64,000 bases of DNA from Bidens hawaiensis (GCA_021521415.1 JAIQDT010000303.1:496001-560000); one strand, 5' to 3'. Numbered from the stretch's first letter, positions 12,125-24,063 are shown. A program made the numbers and translations. Notes: generated from the sequence alone by a model not told the origin.

Positions 12125-12357
12125 TAGCCATTAGCTCTGTTTCGACTTCGGTAAGACATCGCTGTTCGATAATCGTCGCACCGATTTTGAAATTAGGGTT
12201 TCCAATTGAACAAATTGACTAACTGTTTACTTGTTTTGCAGGTACGCATATTACTACGGAACAGGTTACTTGAAGATGCCATTAATCATCTTTCTATTCT
12301 CATATATTAGTTCTGCAACTTTGTGTACTGACAACTCTTCTTGTTTTTGCAGAACTG
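12125..12357 (+). promoter_or_regulatory. Leader of accessory ORF with intron-like signals
   Basis: CG|GTAAGA near 12148 and TTGTTTTGCAG|G near 12240 look like a donor and acceptor. AACAG|GTTACT near 12263 and TTTTTGCAG|AACTG, five bases before ATG 12358, look like a second pair. This suggests the large ORF is expressed from a spliced leader, like env-type ORFs of other LTR elements, or from an internal promoter. Inference only. Confidence 0.35.
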
Positions 12358-15300
12358 ATGGCTTTCAAATTCGAAAAGCGGCATAATATGTGTGCTCATT
12401 TGGAGATAGACGATGACAACCAAGAGTTGGAGCCAATGATAAATTTTTTGAGTAACTCCAATTTGAGGGTGGCTTTAACTAACGACCCCACAATATACAG
12501 AAATCATATTTCAAATTTTTGGGGGTCTGCTACATATGTCAATGACGTCAATGGGGACAGAATTGAGGCGTCGATTCTAAATCATGAAATTGAGATAACA
12601 GAAGCCTCAATCAAAGCTGCACTGGACCTTAATGACAATTTTGAGGATCAGCCGTCCTACTCAGTCCCAAGGTTACTAAGAGTCTTTCAAGAGACTATGG
12701 GCTATCAGGGAGAAGTTAAGGAGGGCCAGTTTCAAAAGGGAAGTTTCCCTTTAATCTACAGGTTCCTCATTCATCACGTGATCCAGTCCTTATCTCCTCA
12801 GAGAGGGAGTTGGACCTTATTGAGCAGAGAGCTTGGGACTCTCATTGTCGCCATTCTTTACCAGCAACCCTTCAACATTTCAAGACTCATCTTTCAAGGG
12901 TTGATTTCAAATGCAGAGAGGCAAGTCCATCAAAGATTCATAATGTATCCACGTTTTCTACAGATCTTAATAAACAGAGCCTTACCAGACATTCACAGGA
13001 CAGGGCAGATTTTGTGGTTGCAAGACCCAAATATATGCAAACGTATGAAGGATGCTCAGAGTAAGTTCATTGATAATGATGACTAGGATGTACTCCCATG
13101 GTTACTCGTACCTGCCCTGGGTGCTATTGATGTACCAAGGACCCCTGGCAAAAGTGATGAGGAAGCTGATGATGGTGATGATAATGATAATGATGATGGT
13201 AATGAAGGTGGTACTGACATGTTGGTTGGTTGTGCTGATGTGCATTTAATTGAACAAGCTGCAGATAAGGAGGTTATTGAAACGGTAGATGGAAAGGATG
13301 AGATAATTGAGCCAATGGATGAAGATGTGTTTGTTGCACCTGTGATTCCGACACCACCTACTTCACCACTGAAAGACTCCACTCCTCATGAACCACCCCC
13401 ATCCCCAGAACCTTACAAGATCCCATCTCCTGAAACTTCAGAATCCGAACCATTTTCTGAACCAGCTCCAAAACCATCTGTTGAAACTCCTATATCCAGT
13501 CCAAACCTCTATGACACTATTTGTGAAAATGCTCAACTGGAGTTTGAGAACATTATGCTAAGAGAAAAGAATGCCATTTTGGCTGCAAAGAACTCGGCTC
13601 TGGAAGCTGCACTGAAGGAGGCATTATTGAAAATTCAAACTCTTGAGGGACAGTCTGAGGTTGAGAAGACCTCAGATGCACCAAAACAGGGGGAGAATAT
13701 TAATGCTGAAGAGGAGGTTGGACCATCTGATGCACTGAACATGATAAATCAGTTCTATGATGATGAGTCAGAAGTTGAGGGGGAGAAGAGTGGAGAAGAT
13801 GAATCTGAAAGGGAAAAGATGAAAAGGAAAGAAAAGGGAAAAGGGATTGCCCACACAGATGATGACTTACATCCTTTACCCAAGCATGCAGTTCAGTCTG
13901 ATGATCTATTGTTTAAGGAAGATGTTATTGATAAAGACATGGCTGAAGCTGATTCTGTGAAAACTGCAATTAATTTAATGAATGAAGAGTTTGAAGTTTT
14001 GGAGAGAGAGGAGGAGGAGGAAATTCCTCAAGAAGTGATTGAAGCTCTCATTAACATGAAAGAGAAAGAATAGTCAAATGAAAGGAAACTTAAAGAGGCT
14101 GATGAAGCTATAAAAGCTACACTTGATGCACTGAGAGAAAGAATGAATGTTGATGAAACTAAAAGGGATGAAACTGCAGAACCTGTGACAGCTGAATAGG
14201 AAGAGCCTGCAACAATTGAGACTGAAGAGCCAACCAATGAACCAGAACAATCAGTGTCTGAACCTGAAAATCTTGAAAAAGAACAAGAACTTGGCTTGGA
14301 ACCAGTTATTCATGAAGAAGAGGAAACCATTGAAGTCTCAGCAAGCACTATGGTTAAGTTGATTATAATGAAGGATCTTACACTGATTTTGAATAATCTA
14401 GAGAGACATCACCCAGAGATTGTGATGGCAGCAAGAAAGGCTCAACTAGACTTTATAAATCTGAGCAAAGGAGAACCAAGATTTGAAGAACATGTTGAAC
14501 CAAGTGAACCCATCATTCAAGAGGTCACTAAAGAAACTGAAGAAACTCATAGAAATGAAGATGTTATTGACGAATCTGAGTCAGTGGATGAGGAGATAAT
14601 TATTGAAGAACCAGAAACAGAAGTGGAGCAGCCCGATACATCCACTCCAACTCAATCAAGTTTAAAAAGGAAATACACAACTGATATTGAGACACCAAAG
14701 TCCAAAAGACAAAAATTGGTTAAGAAAATGGTGTATAAGATGAAGAGAGACAAGCTTGAAGAAAGAAAAAGAGCTCAATCCAAACAAAATGATGAACCAA
14801 TGATTGAGGCTCTTCATAACCTTGAAGAAGTGGTTGACTTGGATGGTGAAAATGAAGATGAGAAAGAATTGGAGGAGACTGAAAAGACAAATGAAGATGC
14901 TGAGTATCTGATCAGTCTGGGTTATGATCCTCTTTATGTTCAAAGACTATCAAAAGAGGATGTGGCAAAAGAAGCCGTGGGTTGGAGAGTAAGGAAAGGA
15001 AAAAGGGAAGTTTTGATAAAGGCTGGTCACAAGCCTGCATTCCTTAACTTACAAACATTTGACAAGATTGATAGTTTTTACAAAAGGGCTCTCATGGAGA
15101 ATCTATCTGACTATGTGAGAAAGGTGTCCGAAAGGAAGAAAGAGAATGAAAAAGAATTCAAAGAATCAGATAGTAGCATGAAGAAGATCGAGAAGAAACA
15201 AAGAGATGAAGAAGAGTATGAATCCTTGAAGTCAAAGCATAAGGATATAAAATTTCTCCAACTTTATGGATCCAAGTATAACCATTTGATGAATCTCTCT

Positions 15301-16535
15301 CATGAAGAATTGAAAAGAAAAATCCAACAAGTGAAAGACTCTCACACTGATAAAGCCAGTCAAGAAAAATATGAGAGAGAACAGGAACTGAAAATAAGGA
15401 TGCAGAAAGAAAGGGAGGAGAAAGAAAAGAAAGATCAAGAAGCTAAGAAGTGGCTTGAGGACTCTCAAAGAATGGAAATGTTGAAAATTTTTGTAAGAGA
15501 TAAAGGGATATCAGAAGAACAGTTTCAGAACATGCCTCTTGCTGAACTAATGGAAATATATCACAGAGAGCAGAGGATGTATCTTGAAACACAGAGGAAA
15601 CTGAAAGAAGACAGAAGGAGGGCAGAACAAGAAGTTCATGCCGAAATGATGAATGCCCTCCAAAAAAAGGGAGTAAAAATGTCAAGACTGGTAATGCAAA
15701 AAGAAGATACAATAAAGAGATGGTATGTTAAAGAGGGTCTTGATAAGATAAAGAAGGTTGAAATGGGGAGCTCAAGCATAACACATAGGTCATAGAGTGT
15801 GAAGCCTGTGCAGCCAAGAAACTTGAATCTGCCCACACATCTCTATTTTGACCGAAGATTGAAGACTTTAAGGGTGGTGACTGAAGATGAAGCAGAACAT
15901 CTCATCATCTTCAGAGATGATTTGAGAAATTTTTCAAAAGAACAACTGACCAAGATGGCTGAGCTGAATTTATATGACAATCAAGTAAGGAGTCAACCAT
16001 CTGGTCAACTGAGGAATGATCTCTCCAAGTTTTTGAAGGAACAAGCAGAAAAGGGATTCCCATTTCTGCAGCAGAAGAAGAGAGAGATCAGGAGCCAAGC
16101 AGAAAAAGAGAAGACGAGGAAGAGAATCAGTGAAGTTCACATATCTGAGCTTTCCCTCTCTGAATCAAAGAAACAAATAACTCTAGCAAGCAGCTCTCAC
16201 CAAAAAAGGAAGACCTTAAAAGAGTGCTTAGCTACGAGAGAAGTGATGAAGGAACCCAACTCAAGAGTACAACAATTTGGAAGAATCACATACATAACGT
16301 ACAATCAACATGACGATTCGACCACTTTGAGAAATGAGTCTGGGATACCTATTGCAGTCATAAGGGAGGATGGAGATCTGCATTATATGCATCCTCAAGA
16401 CCTACAAGATTTAATTGATGCAAGATTCCCAAGTGATGCCTCTGACTCCGCAGAACTTGACATGCTCAGCAAAGAGCTACATATGTGAAGAAACTAAAAG
16501 AAAGAGCTGAAGCCAAGAACAGAGGAAGAAGATAA
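12358..16535 (+). pseudogene. Large accessory ORF, copy 2 (four in-frame TAG stops and a frameshift)
   Basis: Collinear and nearly identical to copy 1 (3590-7768). It shares both of copy 1's TAG codons (here 14197-14199 and 15793-15795), so those predate the duplication. It adds TAG at 13084 (a Trp codon in copy 1) and at 14071 (a Glu codon in copy 1). A small indel near 16468 shifts the last ~20 codons. Domain layout is as in copy 1. This copy keeps its natural upstream leader and lies downstream of gag, which shows the normal element order: LTR, gag, ORF, LTR. Confidence 0.75.
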
Positions 16536-16752
16536 CAGAATGGAGCTAATGAATGATTGATTCTTACTTCTGTTTATATTTATATTTTGTTTGAGTTGTA
16601 AAAACTTTAGTTTGTAATGCCCATGTGGCAGAATTCCGATTATGTAATGAAATGACATGTTCTTAAATGATTTATCTAGAAATCTGATATATGTGTAACT
16701 CTATGCAGGTATGTTTTGGTGCATCTGAGCTTGTTCCAATCTAGGGGGAGAT

Positions 16753-17758
16753 TGTTGGGTTGGATTTTCTACAGGAAGATTGGAATCTTCTCAGCCTCCT
16801 CAGAAACGGCTAAGTATGGAATTCGAGCAAGCCCAGACGATCGAGCATGGTTTTTACTACTTCGAGCAAGGTTCTGAACCTTAAATTGTTGATTCTTCTA
16901 AGTGTTAAAGGCTTCGAGCAAGCTACACTTCAACGAGCAAGAGTATTCTTTTATCGAGCATGGATTGCCAATCGAGCAAACAGCTTGATCATACAAGTTC
17001 TAGCCAAGTGTTACGAGCACATGATGATCGAGCACATGGGGACGAGCATGGATGCAATAAGAGGATGTCACTTGAATCAAAGCAAAGACTTCGAGTACAG
17101 TTCAGTTACCGAGCAAGATTTACATCTGAGCATGCCAAAGATTGCTGAATAAGAAAAGCTGAAGACATCAAGAAGAATGAGCTTGCTCGATGGACTAGTT
17201 CGAGCAAAGCATGGAAAAAGTCAAGAGGAATGAAGCTTACTCAAAGGGAATATGTATTCTTCGAAAGAGAATATATTCCAAGTAAAGTCTGCTCGAGGAC
17301 ATTCACCAAGCACACCTAGTATAGGAAGTTTGCTCGAGCAAGGTATGTACCTTGCTCGAGTAACACTTGTATTAGATTTATCTTTCATTATGTAATGACT
17401 AGGACTTATATAAGGAATGTCAGAGTCTATAAATAGACGTCCTAGGGTACCTTTAGGGTACGGATTTCGAGACGGAATACGCTGGCATGCACTGATTACG
17501 AAAAACATTCCATTTTGTTCATCGTACAACAGCCGCCGTCACACAAAACCCTAGACATTCCATTCACTGTTCCACTGATGTATCATTAAATATAGTGAAT
17601 CTTTGTCTTTGAAATAGCTTTTACTGATTATCATTTACTGTTTTGTGTTTGATATCTGTTCACAATCCTTCATTCTCAATCATTGGATATCCTGATTCCG
17701 CCGGGATATTCAATCGGTCTTTGAGTATTCGAGTTGGTGTGTTCTTGTCAAACCTTTG
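16753..17758 (+). repeat. LTR3 of the nested array, last ~30 bp missing
   Basis: Starts TGTTGGGTTGG after the polypurine tract. It matches LTR2 up to AACCTTTG (17758), then changes abruptly into Tekay gag codons. The LTR end, CA and any target duplication are lost at this junction. Confidence 0.9.
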
Positions 17759-18455
17759 GTTCTTGATCAGTTTTGTCCTCCGCATGAATTGGATAAGATA
17801 GAACAGGAATTCTTGACCTTGGAGGCTGGTACTATGTCTCATCGGGAGTATACCACCAAGTTTAACAAGATGGCTCATTTATGTCCCGATTTGGTTACTC
17901 CCGAAGCCAAGAGGATTAAGAAGTACGTGAAGGGGCATCCGGTGGATATTCGTAGGCGTGTGTTGACTACCAACATGAAATCTTTTCATTTGGTGGTTAC
18001 TCTAGCAGGTACGTTGTATGATCAGAGGGAGAAGTTACCGCCGACCGAGACTAGGAAGGCATGGAACTCAAACTCGTACGGTAAGTGGCCCGGGGGAAGC
18101 AATTTTATTTCGTCTGAGAAAAGGGTAAAGACTGAGACTTCTGAGTTTAAAATGGATGCGGCGTTCGGTAATTGCAAGAAGTGCGGGAAACCGCACAAGG
18201 GGGAATGTAAGAGTGGGTCTGGCACCTGTTTTTGTTGTGATAAGGTAGGACACCCCCATTTCGAGTGCCCGACATTGACCTGTTTCCGCTGTAAGGGTTC
18301 GAGTCACTTGGCATCAAACTGTCCTTCCAGTAAGGCGAGGGGGTCCGGTCAGGGGACTTCCTCGAGGGGGAAGATGGATGAGAAGTCGAAGGCCAGGGCG
18401 AGGGCCTTCAACATCTCCAATAAGGAAGTGAAGGAGGATGCGGATGTCGTTTCAG
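17759..18455 (+). pseudogene. gag: gag C-terminal half of the Tekay-type element
   Basis: Open frame beginning inside the retrotransposon gag domain (SHREYTTKFNKMAHLCPD), so the N-terminal part is lost at the LTR3 junction. Three zinc knuckles follow: CKKCGKPHKGEC, CFCCDKVGHPHFEC and CFRCKGSSHLASNC. These are the RNA-binding nucleocapsid part of a chromoviral Gag. The frame runs into a 104-bp intron-like insert at 18456. Confidence 0.85.
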
Positions 18456-18559
18456 GTACTTTTCCATATTTAGCTTTCATTCCACCGTTATAATTCCTTA
18501 TTCCTTTGAAATCGTATGTGATGATCGTGTAGCTAAGCAGTAGTATAATATTGTCCCAG
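18456..18559 (+). other. 104-bp intron-like insert between gag and protease
   Basis: The coding frame meets CAG|GTACTTTTC here and meets the same string again at 18557-18568. Taking out 18456-18559 between CAG|GT and CAG|G joins gag to the protease frame, giving ...DVVSGTFLLDK. It is either a real intron or an insertion with a short target repeat. Confidence 0.5.
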
Positions 18560-19130
18560 GTACTTTTCTACTTGATAAGTTACAGGCGTCAGTTTTAATT
18601 GATTCGGGCGCCAGTAGAAGCTTTGTGTCTACCGTTTCTGTTCCTCGTTGAATAAATCACCCGAGCGCATAGTTGATGTGTTTGAGTTTGAGGTCGCCGT
18701 AGGAAAATCCGTGTCCGTGTCTAGGGCTATTCATGGTTGTTCCATCGAGTTGTCTGGGAATAGATTTCCGGTGCGGCTGTATTTGATGCCGCTTAGTTGT
18801 TTCGATGTGGTGCTCGGGATGGATTGGCTCGCGAGTGTTGAAGTCAAATCATTTGTAGTCAGAAACTTGTTCGTCTGTGGGCCCCGGATGGGACCCAAAT
18901 CACTGTCTTCGGTGATCGGAGTGGTGCGACGCCACATATCGTATCTATGCTTAAAGCGGAGAGATTGATGCAGCGGGGTTGCGTGGCGTATCTGGCGTAT
19001 GCTATAAATATGAAAACTGAGGTGGCTACCGTCGGTGATGTTCCTATTGTTTGGGATTTTCCGGATGTATTTCCTAATGATTTTTCAGACGTGCCACCGG
19101 ACCGCGAGGTCGAGTTTTTAGATAGACCTT
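18560..19130 (+). pseudogene. pro: Aspartic protease region of Tekay-type pol
   Basis: The protease motif VLIDSGASRSFVS is encoded at about 18588-18627. A one-base loss near 18646 shifts the frame, which then continues (NKSPERIVDVFEFEVAVGKS ... VVLGMDWLA). Another frame change near 18900 leads to the linker AYLAYAINMKTE and the run-up to reverse transcriptase. The protease would process Gag-Pol in particles. Here it is broken by at least two frameshifts. Confidence 0.8.
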
Positions 19131-20440
19131 GTGCCGGACGCAAAACCCGTTGCTCGAGCTCCTTACCATCTAGCATCGAATGAAATGAAAGAACTTATGG
19201 CCCAGTTGGAAGACTTGCTCGATAAGGGCTTCATTCGACCAAGCATCTCACCGTGGGGTGCCCCGGTCCTGTTCGTTAAGAAGAAGGACGGTAGCATGCG
19301 GATGTGCCTTGACTACCGTGAATTGAAAAAGCTCACTGTCAAAAATCGGTACCCTCTTCCGAGAATCGACAACTTATTTGATCAGCTCCAAGGAGCTAGT
19401 TGGTTCTCGAAGATAGACCTTAAGTCCGGGTATCATCAGTTGAAAATTCGGGAGGATGATATTCCTAAGACCGCCTTCCGCACCCATTATGGACATTATG
19501 AGTTCCTCGTGATGTCTTTCGGTTTGACCAACGCACCGGCTGCGTTCATGGATCTTATGAACCGGGTGTGTAGACCGATGCTCGATCGCTCTGTTATTGT
19601 ATTCATCGACGACATTCTTGTGTATTCCAAAATCGAATCCGATCACGCCGATCATCTCTCGGAAGTTTTGGAAGCTCTGCGAAAGAACAAGTTGTATGCA
19701 AAATTTTCTAAGTGTTTCTTCTGGTTACGCGAGGTTCAGTTCTTGGGTCATGTTATTAACCCGAGTGGTATTTTGGTTGACCCTGCAAAGGTGGAAGCCA
19801 TAAATGAATGGGAATCTCCTAAGTCTCCATCCGAAATTCGTAGCTTTCTGGGATTGGCGGGTTATTACCGTCGCTTTATTCCCGATTTTTCGAAAATCGC
19901 TTCGTCATTGACCAAGTTGACTAAGAAGAGCGTTAAGTTTGTTTGGGGTACTGAGCAGGAGGAGGCGTTTCTCGAGTTGAAGAACATTTGGACGCATGCC
20001 CCGATTTTAGCTTTACCTGATGGCACCGATGATTTGGTAGTGTATTCTGATGCCTCTTATCAGGGGCTTGGGTGTGTTTTGATGCAGCGAGGTCGAGTCA
20101 TCGCTTATGCCTCACGGCAGTTGAAGCCTCATGAGGCGAATATCCTACTCACGACTTGGAGCTGGCGGCGGTTGTGTTCGCGCTTAAGTTGTGGAGGCAT
20201 TATTTGTACGGGGTTCCTTGCATTATCTATACGGATCATAAGAGTTTAAAGTATTTCTTTGAGCAAAAGGAACTAAATATGCAACAGCGTCGATGGTTGG
20301 AGTTGATTAAGGACTACGATCTGGAGATTATGTACCATCCAGGTAAGGCTAACGTGGTAGCCGATGCGTTAAGCCGGAAGGAGAGACCAAAACCTATTCG
20401 TGTGAAATCCAATCAGCTTATTCTCAAACGAAACAAATAG
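19131..20440 (+). pseudogene. pol: Reverse transcriptase and RNase H of the Tekay-type element
   Basis: Reverse transcriptase shows the expected order: a [19 protein letters not shown] block, [20 protein letters not shown] and the catalytic FIDDIL (about 19602-19619), then FLGHVI and [15 protein letters not shown]. RNase H follows with [13 protein letters not shown] frame change near 20140 interrupts it, and it resumes with [16 protein letters not shown] and [14 protein letters not shown] at 20438 ends this frame before integrase. These enzymes copy element RNA into DNA inside particles. Length and order are normal for Ty3/gypsy; the breaks show decay. Confidence 0.9.
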
Positions 20441-20466
20441 CCAACGTCCAGAATGAAGCGTTGTAG

Positions 20467-21870
20467 GTGGAATGGATTATGTCAGAACGTATTTGGAGTC
20501 AGGAAAAGTTGTTAGAAGACGTCGGAGATGGGGTAAAGTATAAGGATGGGCATTTATGGGTACCGAGGTATGGGGATTTTAGGGGTAAAATTTTAGATGA
20601 AGCGCACAAGTCGCGCTATTCCATTCATCCGGGCGCGACCAAGATGTACCAAGACCTGAAGAAGAATTATTGGTGGCCTGCGATGAAGTTTGAGGTGGCT
20701 CAGTATGTGAGTAAGTGTTTAATGTGTCTACAAGTTAAGGCCGAGCATCAGAAGCCGTTTGGGAAACTTCAGCCGTTGGAAATACCTGAGTGGAAAAGGG
20801 AACATCTTACGATGGATTTTGTGACTAAACTGCCTCGTACCCCTATGGGTAATTATGACACCATTTGGGTAATCGTGGATAGACTAACCAAGAGCGCTCA
20901 TTTCTTGCCGATTCGAGAGACTTTTAATTCTGAACAGCTAGCCGATGTGTTTATTCGTGAGATCATTTCTAGGCACGGGGTGCCAGTATCTATTGTTTCG
21001 GATAGGGATACGCATTTTACCTCCAGGTTTTGGAAAAAGTTTCACGAGGAGATGGGTACCAAACTCCTCATCAGTACTGCCTATCACCCGCAGATAGATG
21101 GTCAATCCGAGAGGACCATTCAGACTCTTGAGGGTATGTTGCGGGCCTGTGTAATCGATTTTGGTGGTAGTTGGGATCGTCACTTACCGTTGGTAGAGTT
21201 CTCGTATAACAATAGTTATCACGCCACGATTGGGATGCCACCATTTGAGATGTTGTATGGTAGGATGTGTAGGACTCCAGTCTGTTGGGGTTCCATTGGT
21301 CAGAAACAGTTGGGTAGTTTGGAGGTGGTTGAGGCTACGACTGAGAAACTCGATAAGATTAAGGCTTTTATGAAGGCCGCTCAGGATCGCCAAAAGTCCT
21401 ATGCGAACAAAAGGCGAAGACCTGTTGTGTTTGAGGCTGGGGACCGGGTTATGTTGAAGGTTTCTCCTTGGAAGGGTATTATTTGTTTTCGTAAGAGGGG
21501 GAAGCTTAGTCCGAGGTTCATAGGTCTGTTCTGTATTTTGTCCCGTGTTGGTGAGGTAGCGTATAGACTGGAGCTGCCCGATGAGCTCGCGGGGATTCAT
21601 CCTACTTTCCACATGTCCCATCTGAGGAAATGTTTAGCCGATGAGGAGGCCCATGTGCCTCTTGATGATATTGAGCTGGATAGTAAGCTGAACTATGTTG
21701 AGGAACCTATTGCTATACTTGACCGTCAGGAAAGGCATTTGAGGAATAAGGTGGTTAGACAGGTGAAGGTGCAGTGGGGCATTGTAGGGGTTCCAAGGCT
21801 ACTTAGGAGTCCGACGACGAGATGATGAAACTCTATCCGCAGTTTTTTCTGTCGCGTCGGGATTCGGGGA
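20467..21870 (+). pseudogene. pol: Integrase with degenerate chromodomain-like tail
   Basis: A zinc-binding HHCC region (EAHKSRYSIHPG ... CLMC) is followed by the DDE core: LTMDFVTKLP, IVSDRDTHFTS and YHPQIDGQSERT. Then comes a C-terminal domain (FHMSHLRKCLADEE ...). Past 21775 the frame shifts, and codons resembling the chromodomain end (EATWE...MMKLYPQFF type) continue in the +1 frame with a Trp-to-stop change. In the family, this tail directs insertion into heterochromatin. This copy is inactive because upstream domains are broken. Confidence 0.88.
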
Positions 21871-21882
21871 CGAATCCCGTTG

Positions 21883-21896
21883 TAAGGGGGTGGACT
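21883..21896 (+). promoter_or_regulatory. Polypurine tract of the Tekay-type element
   Basis: TAAGGGGGTGGACT lies directly before the TG of the 3' LTR, the expected plus-strand priming site. Confidence 0.75.
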
Positions 21897-23177
21897 TGTA
21901 ATGCCCGTTAATTTCGGTTCCAAGAGTTAAAGCATGTAAAGTATGTATTATTCTCGGGATTTGACCGACATTTCTCGGAAGCCTTTGCGTCATCCCGGTA
22001 CGTTAAACCATCTAACTTTTCTTCCATAATGCCTTATACTTCAAATTGGAGGGGCTTGGATGTAACTTCTTTTACTATAATTATAAAACAAACCAAACCT
22101 AACCCTAACCCTACCTGTTGCGATCGGCCGAAGGTCAGCCCCCCCCCCCCCCCTTCCTTGCTTCGACTGTTTGAGTGATTCCAAGGCATTTAGAAGTAGT
22201 TCAAGGTATATACTACAATCCCCAACACTTTTTTCGTTCACCCCTAATCGTTTTGATGCTCAATTTTGCCGATTCTTTTCGTTGGACAGATTTCGGCCAA
22301 GGTACAATTGACCCGCTTCCCGTGGATAAAAATTAGAGTTTCTGGTGTAGAAAGATTCCCAGGTATGGCATTTACATCATATTAAAATTTCATGGCCATT
22401 GGAGGTGTTTAGGACGGTCAATAGATTTTAGTTCGAAAACTAGGGTTTGTCGGGTGTAGAATCGTCAATTGTTGAGTTTGATGCGTTAATCGATTGAATG
22501 ACCAACCGAATCAGTTTGTACAGCCCTAGGGGGGTTTAAGGGCTATGGGAAAATTACTTTTTTAGTACTCGGGGCTGATTAAGTTGGTGATTAGTTAATC
22601 GAGTCGGTTATGCGCAAATTGTCGTTTAAACATTAAAGTGAGTGTTGTAAAAAGGAACCGTCGGCCCTATCAACTCGGGGGACATAATTATAATGTATGA
22701 GAAGGTTAAGATGGGAATTTGGTCCATTTGGGGCTGATTTGTTTGACAATTGGTTTTTAAGATTTAGTACGCGCGTATTCGACTCGATTTGCATACCGAC
22801 GGGTGAGTTGTGCATCATAGTTAGCCCCGACCATGATCGTAGGGTGGATTTGGTTAATTGAAAGGTTTTAGGGGCTGAGGTAAAGTAAAAGAGTATGGGT
22901 TGGGCCTCGGGCCTGAGCGGCCCGTTAGGCAAGTGTGTTCTTACGATCTAGTTTAGTAACGCGTTGTGTACAATTTACAGACCCTTACTTGTGAGTGTGC
23001 ACTTAGAGATTTCCTAGCTCGCTGCTGGTGTTTGGTTGATCTCAGGTGAGTTCATGATGTCCCTTTTCACTCTTTTCAAGTTTTGGGCTAACATGCACAC
23101 CTAAGTGTTTTCTTACTTGATGAAATGTTTTAAAAGATTTTATATAGGCTTGCTAGTATATGGTAAGACTTGGGATG

Positions 23178-23260
<83 letters not shown>

Positions 23261-23535
23261 TATATACACATATATATATACACACATATATATACACATA
23301 TATATATATACACATATATATATATACACATATATATATACATATATATATATACATACATACATACATTATTGTTTGGCCTATATTTGTCGGAGTTGTA
23401 GTCGTTTCGACTACGGATGTTGCGTATGCCTACTTTGTGTTTGCATGCGTTGATGTTACGTGTTTGGGTTGTACGTTTGCTCGACCCTGATGTTATACGT
23501 GGATGTTATATATATAGGGATGTACTGGAAAGGAT

Positions 23536-23579
<44 letters not shown>

Positions 23580-24063
23580 TTTGTGTATGTATGTATGAGA
23601 ATGTTTAGTATTCGGTAATGATGACTTAATGGATGCACTCTTTTTACTTGAAAACTTTTGGTATGTCTATCATATTTGTTATTACTGATATTATTTACTT
23701 AAAACTTGAACTCACTCAGCTCAAGCTGACTTTGTGTGCATGTTAGTGTGAGTTTCAGGTTAGGAAGATGATGCCTTATCGCTTGTACGTGCGCGAAGCT
23801 ACTTGGACGGTGAAGGGCATACGTGGATGGAAGAATGTACTTTGAACAATTTTATTTTAAATAGTTTCATGAATTATATTTTAAATTTGGTTTTGGGCAA
23901 AATTCCCGGGTTTTAGGGAACTTACTTCACTATTATATTTTCCGCTGAATTTACACTCTGAGGTGTTTGTTTTAATGGAAGAAACCGTTTTCAAGTTTAA
24001 TTACTTTAAATAATATTTTGTGTGAATACAAACTGTGGGGCTCCCGGGGTTCGGGGTCTTACA
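21897..24063 (+). repeat. 3' LTR of the Tekay-type element (2,167 bp, complete)
   Basis: Starts TGTAATGCCCG, ends GGGGTCTTACA, and is followed by the target duplication CATGT. Many substitutions and different poly-C and (TA)n lengths against the 5' LTR indicate an old insertion. Confidence 0.92.
23178..23370. repeat. Compound (TA)n / (TACACATA)n microsatellite in the 3' LTR
   Basis: About 75 bp of pure TA followed by interrupted TACACATATATA units and TACA repeats. The 5' LTR has only a short TATATATATACATATATACAT-type tract at the equivalent site (near 2528), so this one has grown strongly. Confidence 0.9.

Larger units (their letters stand above)
2855..17758 (+). mobile_element. Tandem array of a pol-less Ty1/copia-type LTR element carrying gag and a giant accessory ORF
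   Basis: Order seen: tail of an internal region with its polypurine tract (2855-2961), LTR1 fragment (2962-3560), ORF copy 1 (3590-7768), complete LTR2 (7986-9031), primer site, gag, ORF copy 2 (12358-16535), LTR3 (16753-17758, last ~30 bp lost). Shared LTRs between units imply LTR-internal-LTR-internal-LTR tandem growth by unequal recombination, followed by deletion of LTR1's tail and gag from the first unit. No reverse transcriptase, RNase H or integrase is present, so the family must be mobilised in trans. The initiator-Met primer site and GGGGGAGAT-TGTTGG border are copia-like. Confidence 0.8.
1229..24063 (+). mobile_element. Ty3/gypsy Tekay-type (chromovirus) LTR retrotransposon, internally replaced
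   Basis: The outer unit is bounded by TG...CA LTR ends and a perfect 5-bp duplication CATGT. The right part runs gag C-terminus, protease, reverse transcriptase, RNase H, integrase, a chromodomain-like tail, polypurine tract and full 3' LTR. The left part keeps only the first 1.63 kb of the 5' LTR. The LTR tail, primer site and gag N-terminus are gone and a copia-type LTR array (2855-17758) sits in their place. The domain order and integrase tail match the Tekay/Del group of chromoviruses. Many frameshifts and diverged LTRs make it an old, dead copy. Confidence 0.9.

Noticed and set aside
23105..23401. Tyr/Ile-rich ORFs on both strands over TA tracts
   Set aside because: Translations of TA/TACACA microsatellite, not genes.
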